Assembly: GCA_964498785.1 (NCBI GenBank)
Contig: CAZCJL010000022.1
Coordinates: 3,626 to 67,625, forward strand
Length of the DNA: 64,000 nucleotides
Direction of reading: 5' to 3'
Source: Mariaggregatimicrobium sp964498785
GTDB taxonomy: Bacteria > Zhuqueibacterota > Zhuqueibacteria > Thermofontimicrobiales > Thiofontviventaceae
The notes below the pieces were generated by a model. It saw only the letters and a program-made list of their open reading frames with translations. It had not been told where the DNA came from and made no database searches. The first letter of the stretch is position 1. Every line of letters begins with the position of its first letter. Of this stretch, positions 52,021 through 60,525 are shown piece by piece. The translations under genes were made by a program, and so were the position numbers.

Positions 52021-55000
52021 ATGATGCTGAAAAATATAAAATTTACAAGAGTATATCAAACGTGCTGCCGGGCGATGGTCGGAATTATGGCGTGCAGTCA
52101 GTTGATTTTTTCCCAGAGCTATCATGTGCATAATTATTCAGAAGATGATGGATTGTTAAATTCCACGGTACATGATCTGCTACAGGATTCAGCCGGACGG
52201 ATGTGGTTCTCAACCCGCTCCGGGATATCTTGTTATGATGGGGCTTATTGGACTTCGTACACAGCCGCAAATGGTCTGTCTGGAGTCGATTTTAAGTTTT
52301 TGGATATTGACAATGATGGTGTTGTCTGGGCAATTTCAATACACCGGAAATTTAGTATCGCCTATTTTCAGAATGAAAAATGGCATTCTTTCGATGTCCC
52401 CCCTTTAGAAAATTATCCAACTTTTTTGACCGGGTTCCGGGTAAGTTCGGTGAATGGCAAAAAAATAGTAGCCATTGCGTCGAGGTCTTCGGGATTATAT
52501 CTGTTATCCGGCAATCAATGGAAAATATATCCTGACAATTTTAATGGAACGATACACAATTTTGATGTTCTAAAGGATACATTTTACGTCGCCGCTGAAA
52601 GCGGATTGTTTTGTGTTACCGAAAATTCCCTGGATAGTCATTTCAATGATGTACACCCACTTCCATCCCAAAATATTCGTGGCATCAGGATTGAAAAGAT
52701 CGGGAACGCCAGGCGTATCTGGCTGGCCGGTTCGACATGGATTGGATATATAGAAAATGATCAATTCACGCTTATTGCTGATAAATTAAATATTCCGTTC
52801 GATCGGAAATATCATTGTTTGCTTTTGCAGCCTGATCATCGCGGTGGATTGTTTTATGGCAATCCAATGGGACTTTTTTACTTGAACCCACTTGTTGATA
52901 ATCCTGAAAGACTGGGGCTGGAAAGCGGAATGATTTCCGAAGGAGTTACATCCCTATTTCTGGATCGGGAAAAAAATATATGGTGTGCTACCTTGCGGGG
53001 AGTTAGCAAAATTGCAGGCATGTGTTTTCAAAATTATCGAAAAATTAATGGCTTGTTGAATGATGAAGTATCTGCAATTGCAGAGATTAAGCCGGGATCA
53101 TTTTTGTTCGGGCATAATTATGGTTTAACATTCTATGAAAATGAAAAATTTAAACATCATAAATTTTACCAGGGAAAATATGCCAGTTCAATTGCAAATA
53201 GGGTACTTGATATTACTGTTGATCAGCAGAATAATATCTGGATGGCTGTTTCTGACTATGGATTAATCCGCTATGATCAGGAAGGTAAAATACATCGATT
53301 TGATGAAAAATCTCAGGTTTATGATTTTGTAAAATCTGTTTTAGTGGATCGCAAAAATCGTTTGTGGATTTCTGACGCCAAAGGATTGGCAATTAAAGAC
53401 GGAAATAAATTTCAGCGAATAGGTATGGATGACGATGTTTTTCGGTCAATCCGAAAAATTTTTCAGGGACCAGGAGAAAAAATTTATCTGGCAACATTTT
53501 ATTATGGCCTTTATATGTATGAACAGGGACGGTGGACAAAATATCACAGTCCAGGGGTAGAGTCTGCAAACAGAATTTATGCAGTGCTTAGTGATTCAAA
53601 GGATCGGTTACTTGTCGGTAGTTTGGCTGGATTGTTTACAGTAGACCACGATACATTGAAGCGGTTCGATTTAAATGGTTATCGTTTGAGACGGTCGGTG
53701 TATTTAATAATCGAAGACCGGAAAAAACGGCTGTGGTTTGGAACGGATAATGGGGTTATTCGTTGGGATGGAAATGAAATACGGGAATATAATGTTCACA
53801 ATGGTTTTGTTGGCCGGGAAATTAATCGTTCTGCTGGAGTTGTCGACCATCAAGGGAGAGTGTGGATTGGCACTGATCTTGGCGTCTCCTGCTACCGCGA
53901 AGAGTATGATTGTGATCAGGAAGCGATACCACCGCCTATCGTGAAGTTAACTGATATTGAAGTCCAGGGAGAACGCCGGTCATATTACAGTGTATCCCGA
54001 TTGGGTTATCGGGAAAATAATTTGGTATTCCACTTTAAATGTATCTCATTTATTGATGAAAACGCGATTTCTTATCGTGTAAAACTGGATGGGTCCGATA
54101 AAGGATGGGTTGAAGGATTAGATGCTGGGTCGCAGAAGATGCGTTATACACATCTGGCGCCCGGAACATATCGGTTCCATGTACAGGCGCAAAATGCATT
54201 GGGAAAATGGAGCCCTGTTGTGTCTTCTCAGGACGTCATTATTAGTCGTCCGATTTGGCGACAATGGTGGCTACATTTAGGAGTGGTGTTTTTCCTCGCA
54301 TTGATCGGCGCTGGTATTTACAGGTTTATTACTGAAACGAAATATGCCAGAAATCTGGAGATTAAGGTTCGCGAACGGACAAATCAATTACAGGAATCAG
54401 AGCGTCGCTACCGTCAGATGTTTGAGAGCAACCAGGCAGTAATGCTCTTAATTGATCCCTGTAGCGGCTATGTTGTGGATGCGAATCCTGCGGCGTGCCA
54501 ATTTTTTGGACACAACCATGCAAATATGCTCAAGTTACATTTTCCGATGTATCAAAATATTTGTAATTCTGCGGACAATCCGGCACATGAATCTTTTCCG
54601 ATCCCGGAATATGTTATCACCCATCAGCGATTGGCTTCTTCCAGGATTCGTGATGTCGAGATATATGCCTGTTCGATTTATCTACAAGGGCAAAAGTTTA
54701 TTTATTTGATTATCCATGATATTTCCGAGCGATTGCAGGCAGAAAAGGCCTTGGCTGCAGAAAAGGAGCGGCTGGCTGTTACGCTTCACTCCATCGGAGA
54801 TGGTGTTATTAGCACAGACACCGAGGGTAAAATTAATTTAATGAATGAAGTGGCCGAAAATATGACTGGCTGGCTATTGCAAGATGCCTATGGAAAAAAC
54901 AGTCGTGCCATTTTTAATATCATTCGCGAAAAAAGTAGAACGCCATGTCAGAATCCTGTGGAAAATGTATTGAAACGCGGGCAGATGCAAAAGTTCTCGT

Positions 55001-56274
55001 CCTATAATATTTTAATGTCCCGTACTGGTGAAGAACGTATTATCGCGGCTTCAGCGTCTCCGATTCATGATCATAATCAAAAGTTAATTGGCGTGGTGCT
55101 GGTTTTTCGGGATATGACCAAACAACGAAAACTGGAAGAAGAACTTTTTAAGGCCGGTAAAATTGAATCAATTGGCGTATTAGCCGGTGGTATTGCCCAT
55201 GATTTTAATAATATATTAACCGGAATTATCGGAAACCTATCTTTGGGTATGATGAACCTTAACAAGAACGAAGCGCTTTATAAACTGCTTGCCGGAGCCG
55301 AAAAAGCATCTTACCGCGCGAAAGATTTGACACATCAATTATTAACATTTTCTAAAGGAGGTTTACCGATAAAAAAAGCAACAGCGCTGGCTACACTTAT
55401 TGAAGAAACTGTCGAGTTTATCTTAAGAGGTTCTAAAGTACATTACGAGATGAGAATGCCAAAAAAATTGTGGCCTGTTATGGTTGATCCGGGACAAATT
55501 AATCAGGTTATTCATAATTTGGTACTAAATGCCGAGCAAGCAATGCCAAATGGCGGTGTTATTAAAATTACATTGGAAAATCTATGCGTAAATCACAGTA
55601 ATTTATTGCCAGTGAAACGTGGCCGCTATGTTAAGTTGACAATTAATGATACCGGGATCGGGATTTCCGATGATAATCTTCAAAAAATTTTCGATCCCTA
55701 TTTTACGACAAAACAAAAAGGCAGTGGGCTGGGATTAGCGACGTCATATTCTATTATTAAGAAACATGAAGGTCATATCTCGGTGGAGTCCAGACTGGGT
55801 GAAGGAACGATGTTCGCTATTTATTTACCGGCGACTTCTGAAAAGCAAACTAGTGAAATTAATGATGAAATTGATGAGACGGTTTATATGAGAAAAGTAC
55901 TATTAATGGATGACGATGAAACGATTCGCTCAACTACCGGTAAAATGTTGGAATATCTCGGATATGAGGTGGAGACAGCAAGCAATGGTGAAGAAGCGAT
56001 TGAAAAATATGTGAATGCCAGAGAAAGCAATGCCCCGTTTGATGTGGCTATTTTTGATCTAACCGTGCGGGGCGCAATGGGAGGCAAGGAAGCATTACAA
56101 AAATTGATGAAAATTGATCCTATGATTAAAGTCATTGTTTCCAGTGGCTATTCCAATGATCCGATTATGGCAAATTATGAAAAATACGGATTCAGGGGAG
56201 TTGTTACAAAACCTTATGAAATAACAATGCTCAGCACATCACTGAAAGCAGTTTTGCGTAACGATCGAGCGTGA
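52021..56274 (+). CDS. Hybrid two-component sensor kinase with two-propeller sensor
   Basis: A 1,418-residue one-protein signalling system. Signal/anchor at the N-terminus; residues about 30-630 form Reg_prop-type propeller blades (DSAGRMWFSTRSGISCYDG, DRKNRLWISDAKGL, EDRKKRLWFGTDNGVIRWDG); about 640-735 is a Y_Y_Y domain (SYRVKLDGSDKGWVEGLDAG); about 750-770 is the membrane helix (LHLGVVFFLALIGAGIYRF). Two PAS domains follow (about 800-1030), then HisKA with His1060 in GGIAHDFNNILTG, an HATPase domain (NQVIHNLVLNAEQAMPNGG, GSGLGLATSYSIIKKHEGH) and a receiver with Asp1346 in VAIFDLTVRG. This HTCS-like sensor often detects glycans or envelope signals; it lacks a DNA-binding domain, so output goes to another protein. 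A TTG at 52015 is an alternative start. Confidence 0.92.
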   Translation: MMLKNIKFTRVYQTCCRAMVGIMACSQLIFSQSYHVHNYSEDDGLLNSTVHDLLQDSAGRMWFSTRSGISCYDGAYWTSYTAANGLSGVDFKFLDIDNDGVVWAISIHRKFSIAYFQNEKWHSFDVPPLENYPTFLTGFRVSSVNGKKIVAIASRSSGLYLLSGNQWKIYPDNFNGTIHNFDVLKDTFYVAAESGLFCVTENSLDSHFNDVHPLPSQNIRGIRIEKIGNARRIWLAGSTWIGYIENDQFTLIADKLNIPFDRKYHCLLLQPDHRGGLFYGNPMGLFYLNPLVDNPERLGLESGMISEGVTSLFLDREKNIWCATLRGVSKIAGMCFQNYRKINGLLNDEVSAIAEIKPGSFLFGHNYGLTFYENEKFKHHKFYQGKYASSIANRVLDITVDQQNNIWMAVSDYGLIRYDQEGKIHRFDEKSQVYDFVKSVLVDRKNRLWISDAKGLAIKDGNKFQRIGMDDDVFRSIRKIFQGPGEKIYLATFYYGLYMYEQGRWTKYHSPGVESANRIYAVLSDSKDRLLVGSLAGLFTVDHDTLKRFDLNGYRLRRSVYLIIEDRKKRLWFGTDNGVIRWDGNEIREYNVHNGFVGREINRSAGVVDHQGRVWIGTDLGVSCYREEYDCDQEAIPPPIVKLTDIEVQGERRSYYSVSRLGYRENNLVFHFKCISFIDENAISYRVKLDGSDKGWVEGLDAGSQKMRYTHLAPGTYRFHVQAQNALGKWSPVVSSQDVIISRPIWRQWWLHLGVVFFLALIGAGIYRFITETKYARNLEIKVRERTNQLQESERRYRQMFESNQAVMLLIDPCSGYVVDANPAACQFFGHNHANMLKLHFPMYQNICNSADNPAHESFPIPEYVITHQRLASSRIRDVEIYACSIYLQGQKFIYLIIHDISERLQAEKALAAEKERLAVTLHSIGDGVISTDTEGKINLMNEVAENMTGWLLQDAYGKNSRAIFNIIREKSRTPCQNPVENVLKRGQMQKFSSYNILMSRTGEERIIAASASPIHDHNQKLIGVVLVFRDMTKQRKLEEELFKAGKIESIGVLAGGIAHDFNNILTGIIGNLSLGMMNLNKNEALYKLLAGAEKASYRAKDLTHQLLTFSKGGLPIKKATALATLIEETVEFILRGSKVHYEMRMPKKLWPVMVDPGQINQVIHNLVLNAEQAMPNGGVIKITLENLCVNHSNLLPVKRGRYVKLTINDTGIGISDDNLQKIFDPYFTTKQKGSGLGLATSYSIIKKHEGHISVESRLGEGTMFAIYLPATSEKQTSEINDEIDETVYMRKVLLMDDDETIRSTTGKMLEYLGYEVETASNGEEAIEKYVNARESNAPFDVAIFDLTVRGAMGGKEALQKLMKIDPMIKVIVSSGYSNDPIMANYEKYGFRGVVTKPYEITMLSTSLKAVLRNDRA

Positions 56275-56292
56275 GAACTATTTTTATTTATG

Positions 56293-56316
56293 CTGCTCCC
56301 ATTTTTCAGGGAGCAG
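56293..56316 (+). terminator. Hairpin after the sensor kinase
   Basis: CTGCTCCC (56293-56300) pairs perfectly with GGGAGCAG (56309-56316) with an 8-base loop. U-tract absent; probable 3' end or weak terminator. Confidence 0.55.
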
Positions 56317-56522
56317 ATAAAATACGATATAGCCGCCTTTATATCAAGGAAATTTAAGGTGGAATTAATTTGACTATTTATTAGCACCCGAATGACACGG
56401 ATTACGCTGCTCCACGCGGATTTTCAAGAATTGAATTAAAAAGATGATTACAAATCAATAATAGATAGTAAATCTATTTTGGCATTATCTTTATTATCGA
56501 CGCCATTAAAATTTTACCTAAA

Positions 56523-56595
56523 ATTCTAAAATGAAAATTATTAACGAAAACTGCCCCACGAAACACATGAAAATATAGAAAAATGCTTTTTGTTT
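56523..56595 (+). repeat. CCACGAAACACA repeat, copy 2
   Basis: About 73 bp matching the reverse complement of 45632-45706 at high identity, core CCCCACGAAACACATGAAAA. It lies in the 460-bp gap between the sensor kinase and the MarR regulator. Nearby, GACACGGATTACGC and CACGCGGATTTTC (about 56394-56426) look like another common intergenic repeat fragment. Confidence 0.75.
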
Positions 56596-56659
56596 GGAAT
56601 GATACTATCTCAAAATCGATGGTTTTTGTTTGATCATTTTCAAATATTAAAAGTTTTGC

Positions 56660-56688
56660 TTGACTTTATAATAAATTAATATTATATT
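56660..56688 (+). promoter_or_regulatory. Promoter of the MarR regulator
   Basis: TTGACT (56660-56665) and TATATT (56683-56688), 17-base spacer. Transcription would start near 56695, which supports the ATG at 56735 over the TTG at 56705. Confidence 0.72.
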
Positions 56689-56734
56689 TTGACCTTATTA
56701 ATAGTTGCTATTGTTAACTAAAAAAACAAAACAA

Positions 56735-57190
56735 ATGTGTTCCCAAACGAATACTTCCACATCAGTTGACCTTGCTGAGATAATATCCCGTCTTTTTTCA
56801 AATTGCCAGGAAAAGGAATTACGACACGTATCGAAATATGGTGTTTCGATAGTTGAGTTTCGATGCTTACGGATATTGTACGATCGAAATGGAATCACTG
56901 TCAATGAGCTTGCTCAGCAAATGTCTTTAACAAGCAGCCGCGTTACCCGCATTGTTGATAGCCTCGTCCGGAAAAAACTTGTTATCCGTGAAATTGGCGC
57001 TGCAGACCGGAGAATTTATAATTTGTATTTAACGCCCCGGGGTAAATCATTAGCAATAGATTTGATTGATAGTTATTGTACAATTCATGAGCAAATCTTA
57101 AATAAAATTCCAACCAACCAACGACAACAAATGATTGAAAACCTGCATAGACTAAATGAGGCAGTGGAAAACTGGCTTTTCGATAAATAA
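56735..57190 (+). CDS. MarR family transcriptional regulator
   Basis: A 151-residue winged-helix regulator: EFRCLRILYDRNGITVNELA and QQMSLTSSRVTRIVDSLVRK form the helix-turn-helix, and LVIREIGAADRRIYNLYLTP the wing with the family Asp-Arg-Arg. Flanking helices form the dimer. It probably represses itself and the FAD/Fe-S oxidoreductase that starts 110 bp later; an inverted repeat TTGTT-N6-AACAA (57209-57224) stands between them. The ligand is unknown. Confidence 0.88.
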   Translation: MCSQTNTSTSVDLAEIISRLFSNCQEKELRHVSKYGVSIVEFRCLRILYDRNGITVNELAQQMSLTSSRVTRIVDSLVRKKLVIREIGAADRRIYNLYLTPRGKSLAIDLIDSYCTIHEQILNKIPTNQRQQMIENLHRLNEAVENWLFDK

Positions 57191-57208
57191 ATTTTTTTGC
57201 TAAAAATA

Positions 57209-57224
57209 TTGTTAGTATCAACAA
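57209..57224. promoter_or_regulatory. Candidate MarR operator
   Basis: TTGTT-AGTATC-AACAA, the usual size and half-site spacing of MarR operators, between the regulator and the oxidoreductase gene. TTGTTAAC near the start of the regulator gene (56713-56720) shares a half-site. Confidence 0.35.
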
Positions 57225-57300
57225 ATGATTGTATTAAATAATAATGATATTAATTGTTTGCAGTGAGAGTTAATCGTATAATGTCAATAAGGAAACGAAA

Positions 57301-60300
57301 ATGGCACAAATTACCCAAAATGATGTAAATTGGTTTCAGCAATTGTTCGGCGATCGAGTGACCTTTGAAAAGACGGAGCGTGTGCTTTACAGCCATGATA
57401 TTGCCGCAATGCCTAAATTATTCAAACCATTGATCGGAAATACCGTTCCTGATGTCGTTGTACAGCCGTCGAATGAAGATGAATTAGTTGAAGTTGTTAA
57501 GTGGGCGGCACAGAAAAAAATTCCGCTTACGCCAAGAGGGAAAGCCTCATCAGGATACGGTGGGGTTTTACCAACGCGCAGCGGAGTTGTGGTTGATTTC
57601 TATCAAATGAAGGATGTTTTAAAAGTGAACAAAGCGGACATGACAGTGCGGGTTCAGCCGGGAATCACCTGGGAGCAGTTGGATAAAGAGATAATGCCTA
57701 AAGGATTAACGCTACGTTTATATCCGTCCAGTTACCCGTCATCATCCGCTGGTGGCTGGTTGGCACAGGGCGGAGCTGGTTTTGGATCGTATGAATACGG
57801 CTGGTTTGCTGATAGCGTGGTTTCCGCGCGTGTTGTTTTGCCGTCAGGAGAAGTGAGGGAATTTACCGGACAAGAGCTTGAATTAATCGCCGACGCTGAA
57901 GGTATTACCGGAATCATTAGCGAAGTTGTCGTGAAAATACAGCCGTTAACAGACATTGGCGTCACAGCCATTGCCTTTTCCGATGCTACAAAATTTACGG
58001 CTGCAATGAAGGAGATTGTTCAGGAAAATCTACCTGTCTGGTCGATTGTTTTCATCAATCCGAGAATGGCGGAAATGAAAAATCGTGCTCCGGTGATGCT
58101 CCATCATGGTCATCCGATTGGACACAAACCGCTGCTGCCGGCAGCATATATCGCGACAATCGCCTTTCGCGAGGCGGATCGTGAAACAATGCTGAAAAAG
58201 CTGCCTGATATTGTGCAACATCATGAGGGCGACATTTTAAAACAGGAAATTGCAGATCATGAATGGGACGAACGGTTCAAACTGATGGTGGTGAAAAGAT
58301 TGGGACCGTCGTTGGTGCCATCGGAAATTGTGGTTCCGTTGGAAACATTTGATAAAGTGATGTACCAGATTGAGCGCAAGGTAGATCAACCGGTTGTAAA
58401 AGAAGGCGTGATTATCAAAAACGGTAAAGACGGTGAACCGGAAGTCGTGATTCTTGGTTTCATTCCCAGCGATCAGCGGAAATTTGCTTATAACCTTGTT
58501 TTTGGGCTTGTACTGACTATTTTAAAGATTGCGGAAAAATACGGTGGTAGAGCATATTCAACCGGACTTTATTTCTCCGGCCGAAGCAAGCAAATTTTAG
58601 GTGAAGCCCGTCAGAAGCGGATGAAATCATTTAAAAAAGAAATCGATCCGACAGGAATTTTAAATCCGGATAAAGTATTTGGTAAGAAGCTCATTAGTCA
58701 GGTGTTGGGGGTGGCCAATTTATTAGAGCCGTTGGCACGACCTTTCGGAAATCTTGTGATTACGCATGTCGGAGAACGACCGGATTTTAAACCAGTGAAA
58801 GATATTCCTGGTGATGTTGCATGGTATGCATACGCCTGTTCTCAATGCGGATATTGCGTGGATGAATGCGACCAGTTTTACAGTCGTGGTTGGGAAAGTC
58901 AATCACCCAGAGGGAAATGGTACTGGCTGCGGGAATATATGGAAGGCCGCGCTAAATGGGATCAGAAAATGGTAGATACGATGCTCGTTTGCACAACATG
59001 CGAGTTATGTAATTTTCGCTGCTCAGCATCGCTGCCAATCGAACAATCCTGGATGAAACTGCGCGGCAAGTTGGTTCATGAAAATAAAGAAATGACCTTC
59101 CCGCCATTTGAAATGATGAAAGCCGCCCTGGAAACAGAAGGTAATATCTGGGCGGGTTACCGTAAAAACCGGACAGATTGGTTTCCCAAAAAACTTTGGG
59201 AAAAGCATGGTCCCGGAAAAAAGAGCAAAGTTGTCTATTTTGCCGGCTGTACTGCTTCTTATGTTGAGCATGATATCGGAGCAGCGTCAGTTACGTTACT
59301 GGATGCCGCAGGTATTGATTTTACATACATTGGGAAAGCGGAAAATTGCTGTGGCACCCCGATGTTAGTTGCTGGTAAGTGGGACACTTTTGCCGAAGTC
59401 ATGAAAAAAAATATTGCCAGCGTGAAGGCAACAGGAGCGGACACTGTTGTATCATCCTGTCCTGCCTGTGATATGATGTGGCGCCATACTTATAAAGACT
59501 GGGCTGAAAAATTGGGAATTGAATATGATATAAAGGCCAAACATTATAGCGAGCTTGTGGCTGAAAAAATTCGCAATGGTGAATTTAAATATACCCATGA
59601 AGTAAACGAGCGAGTGACATGGCACGATTCCTGTCACATCGGACGGGTTTCCGGAGTTTATGAAGAACCCCGCGAATTGATTAAGGCCATTCCCGGTGTT
59701 GAATTTAAAGAAATGAAACACAATCGTGACGACGGCCATTGCTGCGGCAGTGTGCTAACTCTGATTAAAGAACCGGACATCGCCCGTAAAATTGGCACGA
59801 TTCGTTTGAACGATGCCATCGAAAATGGATCCGAAACTGTTTTGGCGCTGTGTCCGTGCTGTGAGTTTCAATTAAGAGTGACGCAGCAAAAAGAGGAATT
59901 GCCATTAAAAATACACGATCTGGCGGCATTTGCCTGTCGCGGATTGGGCAAAAAATTTGATGATCCCAATCCTGAAGTTGCCAAACAATGGGCCGTTTTT
60001 GAGGCGATGATCGCGTTGATGACGCCGCAGGGATTTGCTGAACTTATGGATTCGATGTGGCCGGATCTGTTAAACGCGATGCCAATGAAAATGGGTTCGA
60101 TGATGAAAGGTATCGGAAAAATGGGCGTTGTCGGCAAAGGTGTGTTCGCAATGATGAAACCGGTATTCCCGGCGCTGTTTCCGAAATTATTGCCAGGCAT
60201 GATGCCAAAAGTGATGCCTGCTATGTTGGAGCGCGTTCAGAAAAAAATTCCCATGCCCGATTACATGACAGAGCAGATGCCGGATCTGATGCCCAAAGTA

Positions 60301-60399
60301 ATGAATAATCTGATGCCGAAAATGCTGCCGGATGTCGTTCCCCTCGTCGTACCCAAAATGATCGATTATTTAAGAGGGCGAAATGGTAAAAAAGCTTAA
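57301..60399 (+). CDS. FAD-linked oxidase/Fe-S oxidoreductase fusion (GlcD-GlcF-like) with Met/Pro-rich tail
   Basis: A 1,032-residue fusion. About 45-190: FAD_binding_4 (DVVVQPSNEDELVEVVKWA, PRGKASSGYGGVLPTRSGVV, SSAGGWLAQGGAGFGSYEYG); about 215-450: FAD-oxidase C-terminal domain ending GILNPDKVFGKK. About 510-590: two 4Fe-4S clusters (CSQCGYCVDEC and CTTCELCNFRC). About 645-735 and 770-880: two CCG domains (FAGCTAS..ENCCGTP..SSCPAC; HDSCHIG..GHCCGS..CPCC), as in GlcF, HdrB and LutA. Such enzymes oxidise 2-hydroxy acids (glycolate, lactate) and pass electrons to the quinone pool. The tail (about 915-1032) is rich in Met and Pro with repeated Met-Pro motifs. GGAAACG precedes the ATG. The substrate is unknown. 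Confidence 0.9.
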   Translation: MAQITQNDVNWFQQLFGDRVTFEKTERVLYSHDIAAMPKLFKPLIGNTVPDVVVQPSNEDELVEVVKWAAQKKIPLTPRGKASSGYGGVLPTRSGVVVDFYQMKDVLKVNKADMTVRVQPGITWEQLDKEIMPKGLTLRLYPSSYPSSSAGGWLAQGGAGFGSYEYGWFADSVVSARVVLPSGEVREFTGQELELIADAEGITGIISEVVVKIQPLTDIGVTAIAFSDATKFTAAMKEIVQENLPVWSIVFINPRMAEMKNRAPVMLHHGHPIGHKPLLPAAYIATIAFREADRETMLKKLPDIVQHHEGDILKQEIADHEWDERFKLMVVKRLGPSLVPSEIVVPLETFDKVMYQIERKVDQPVVKEGVIIKNGKDGEPEVVILGFIPSDQRKFAYNLVFGLVLTILKIAEKYGGRAYSTGLYFSGRSKQILGEARQKRMKSFKKEIDPTGILNPDKVFGKKLISQVLGVANLLEPLARPFGNLVITHVGERPDFKPVKDIPGDVAWYAYACSQCGYCVDECDQFYSRGWESQSPRGKWYWLREYMEGRAKWDQKMVDTMLVCTTCELCNFRCSASLPIEQSWMKLRGKLVHENKEMTFPPFEMMKAALETEGNIWAGYRKNRTDWFPKKLWEKHGPGKKSKVVYFAGCTASYVEHDIGAASVTLLDAAGIDFTYIGKAENCCGTPMLVAGKWDTFAEVMKKNIASVKATGADTVVSSCPACDMMWRHTYKDWAEKLGIEYDIKAKHYSELVAEKIRNGEFKYTHEVNERVTWHDSCHIGRVSGVYEEPRELIKAIPGVEFKEMKHNRDDGHCCGSVLTLIKEPDIARKIGTIRLNDAIENGSETVLALCPCCEFQLRVTQQKEELPLKIHDLAAFACRGLGKKFDDPNPEVAKQWAVFEAMIALMTPQGFAELMDSMWPDLLNAMPMKMGSMMKGIGKMGVVGKGVFAMMKPVFPALFPKLLPGMMPKVMPAMLERVQKKIPMPDYMTEQMPDLMPKVMNNLMPKMLPDVVPLVVPKMIDYLRGRNGKKA

Positions 60400-60450
60400 T
60401 TGACAGATTAATTCGGTATAAATCGCTTCTTCTGTCATTTATAACTTAAA

Positions 60451-60487
60451 AACCCGAACTTGTTGTGTAATGAGTTCGGGTTTTTTT
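60451..60487. terminator. Strong bidirectional terminator
   Basis: AACCCGAACT (60451-60460) pairs with AGTTCGGGTT (60473-60482); T-run on both strands (TTTTTTT plus; TTTTTAAG minus). It lies between the convergent oxidoreductase and cytochrome genes. Confidence 0.92.
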
Positions 60488-60525
60488 ACAAACACAAATC
60501 TGTTTATTTTAATTAATGGCGTTCA

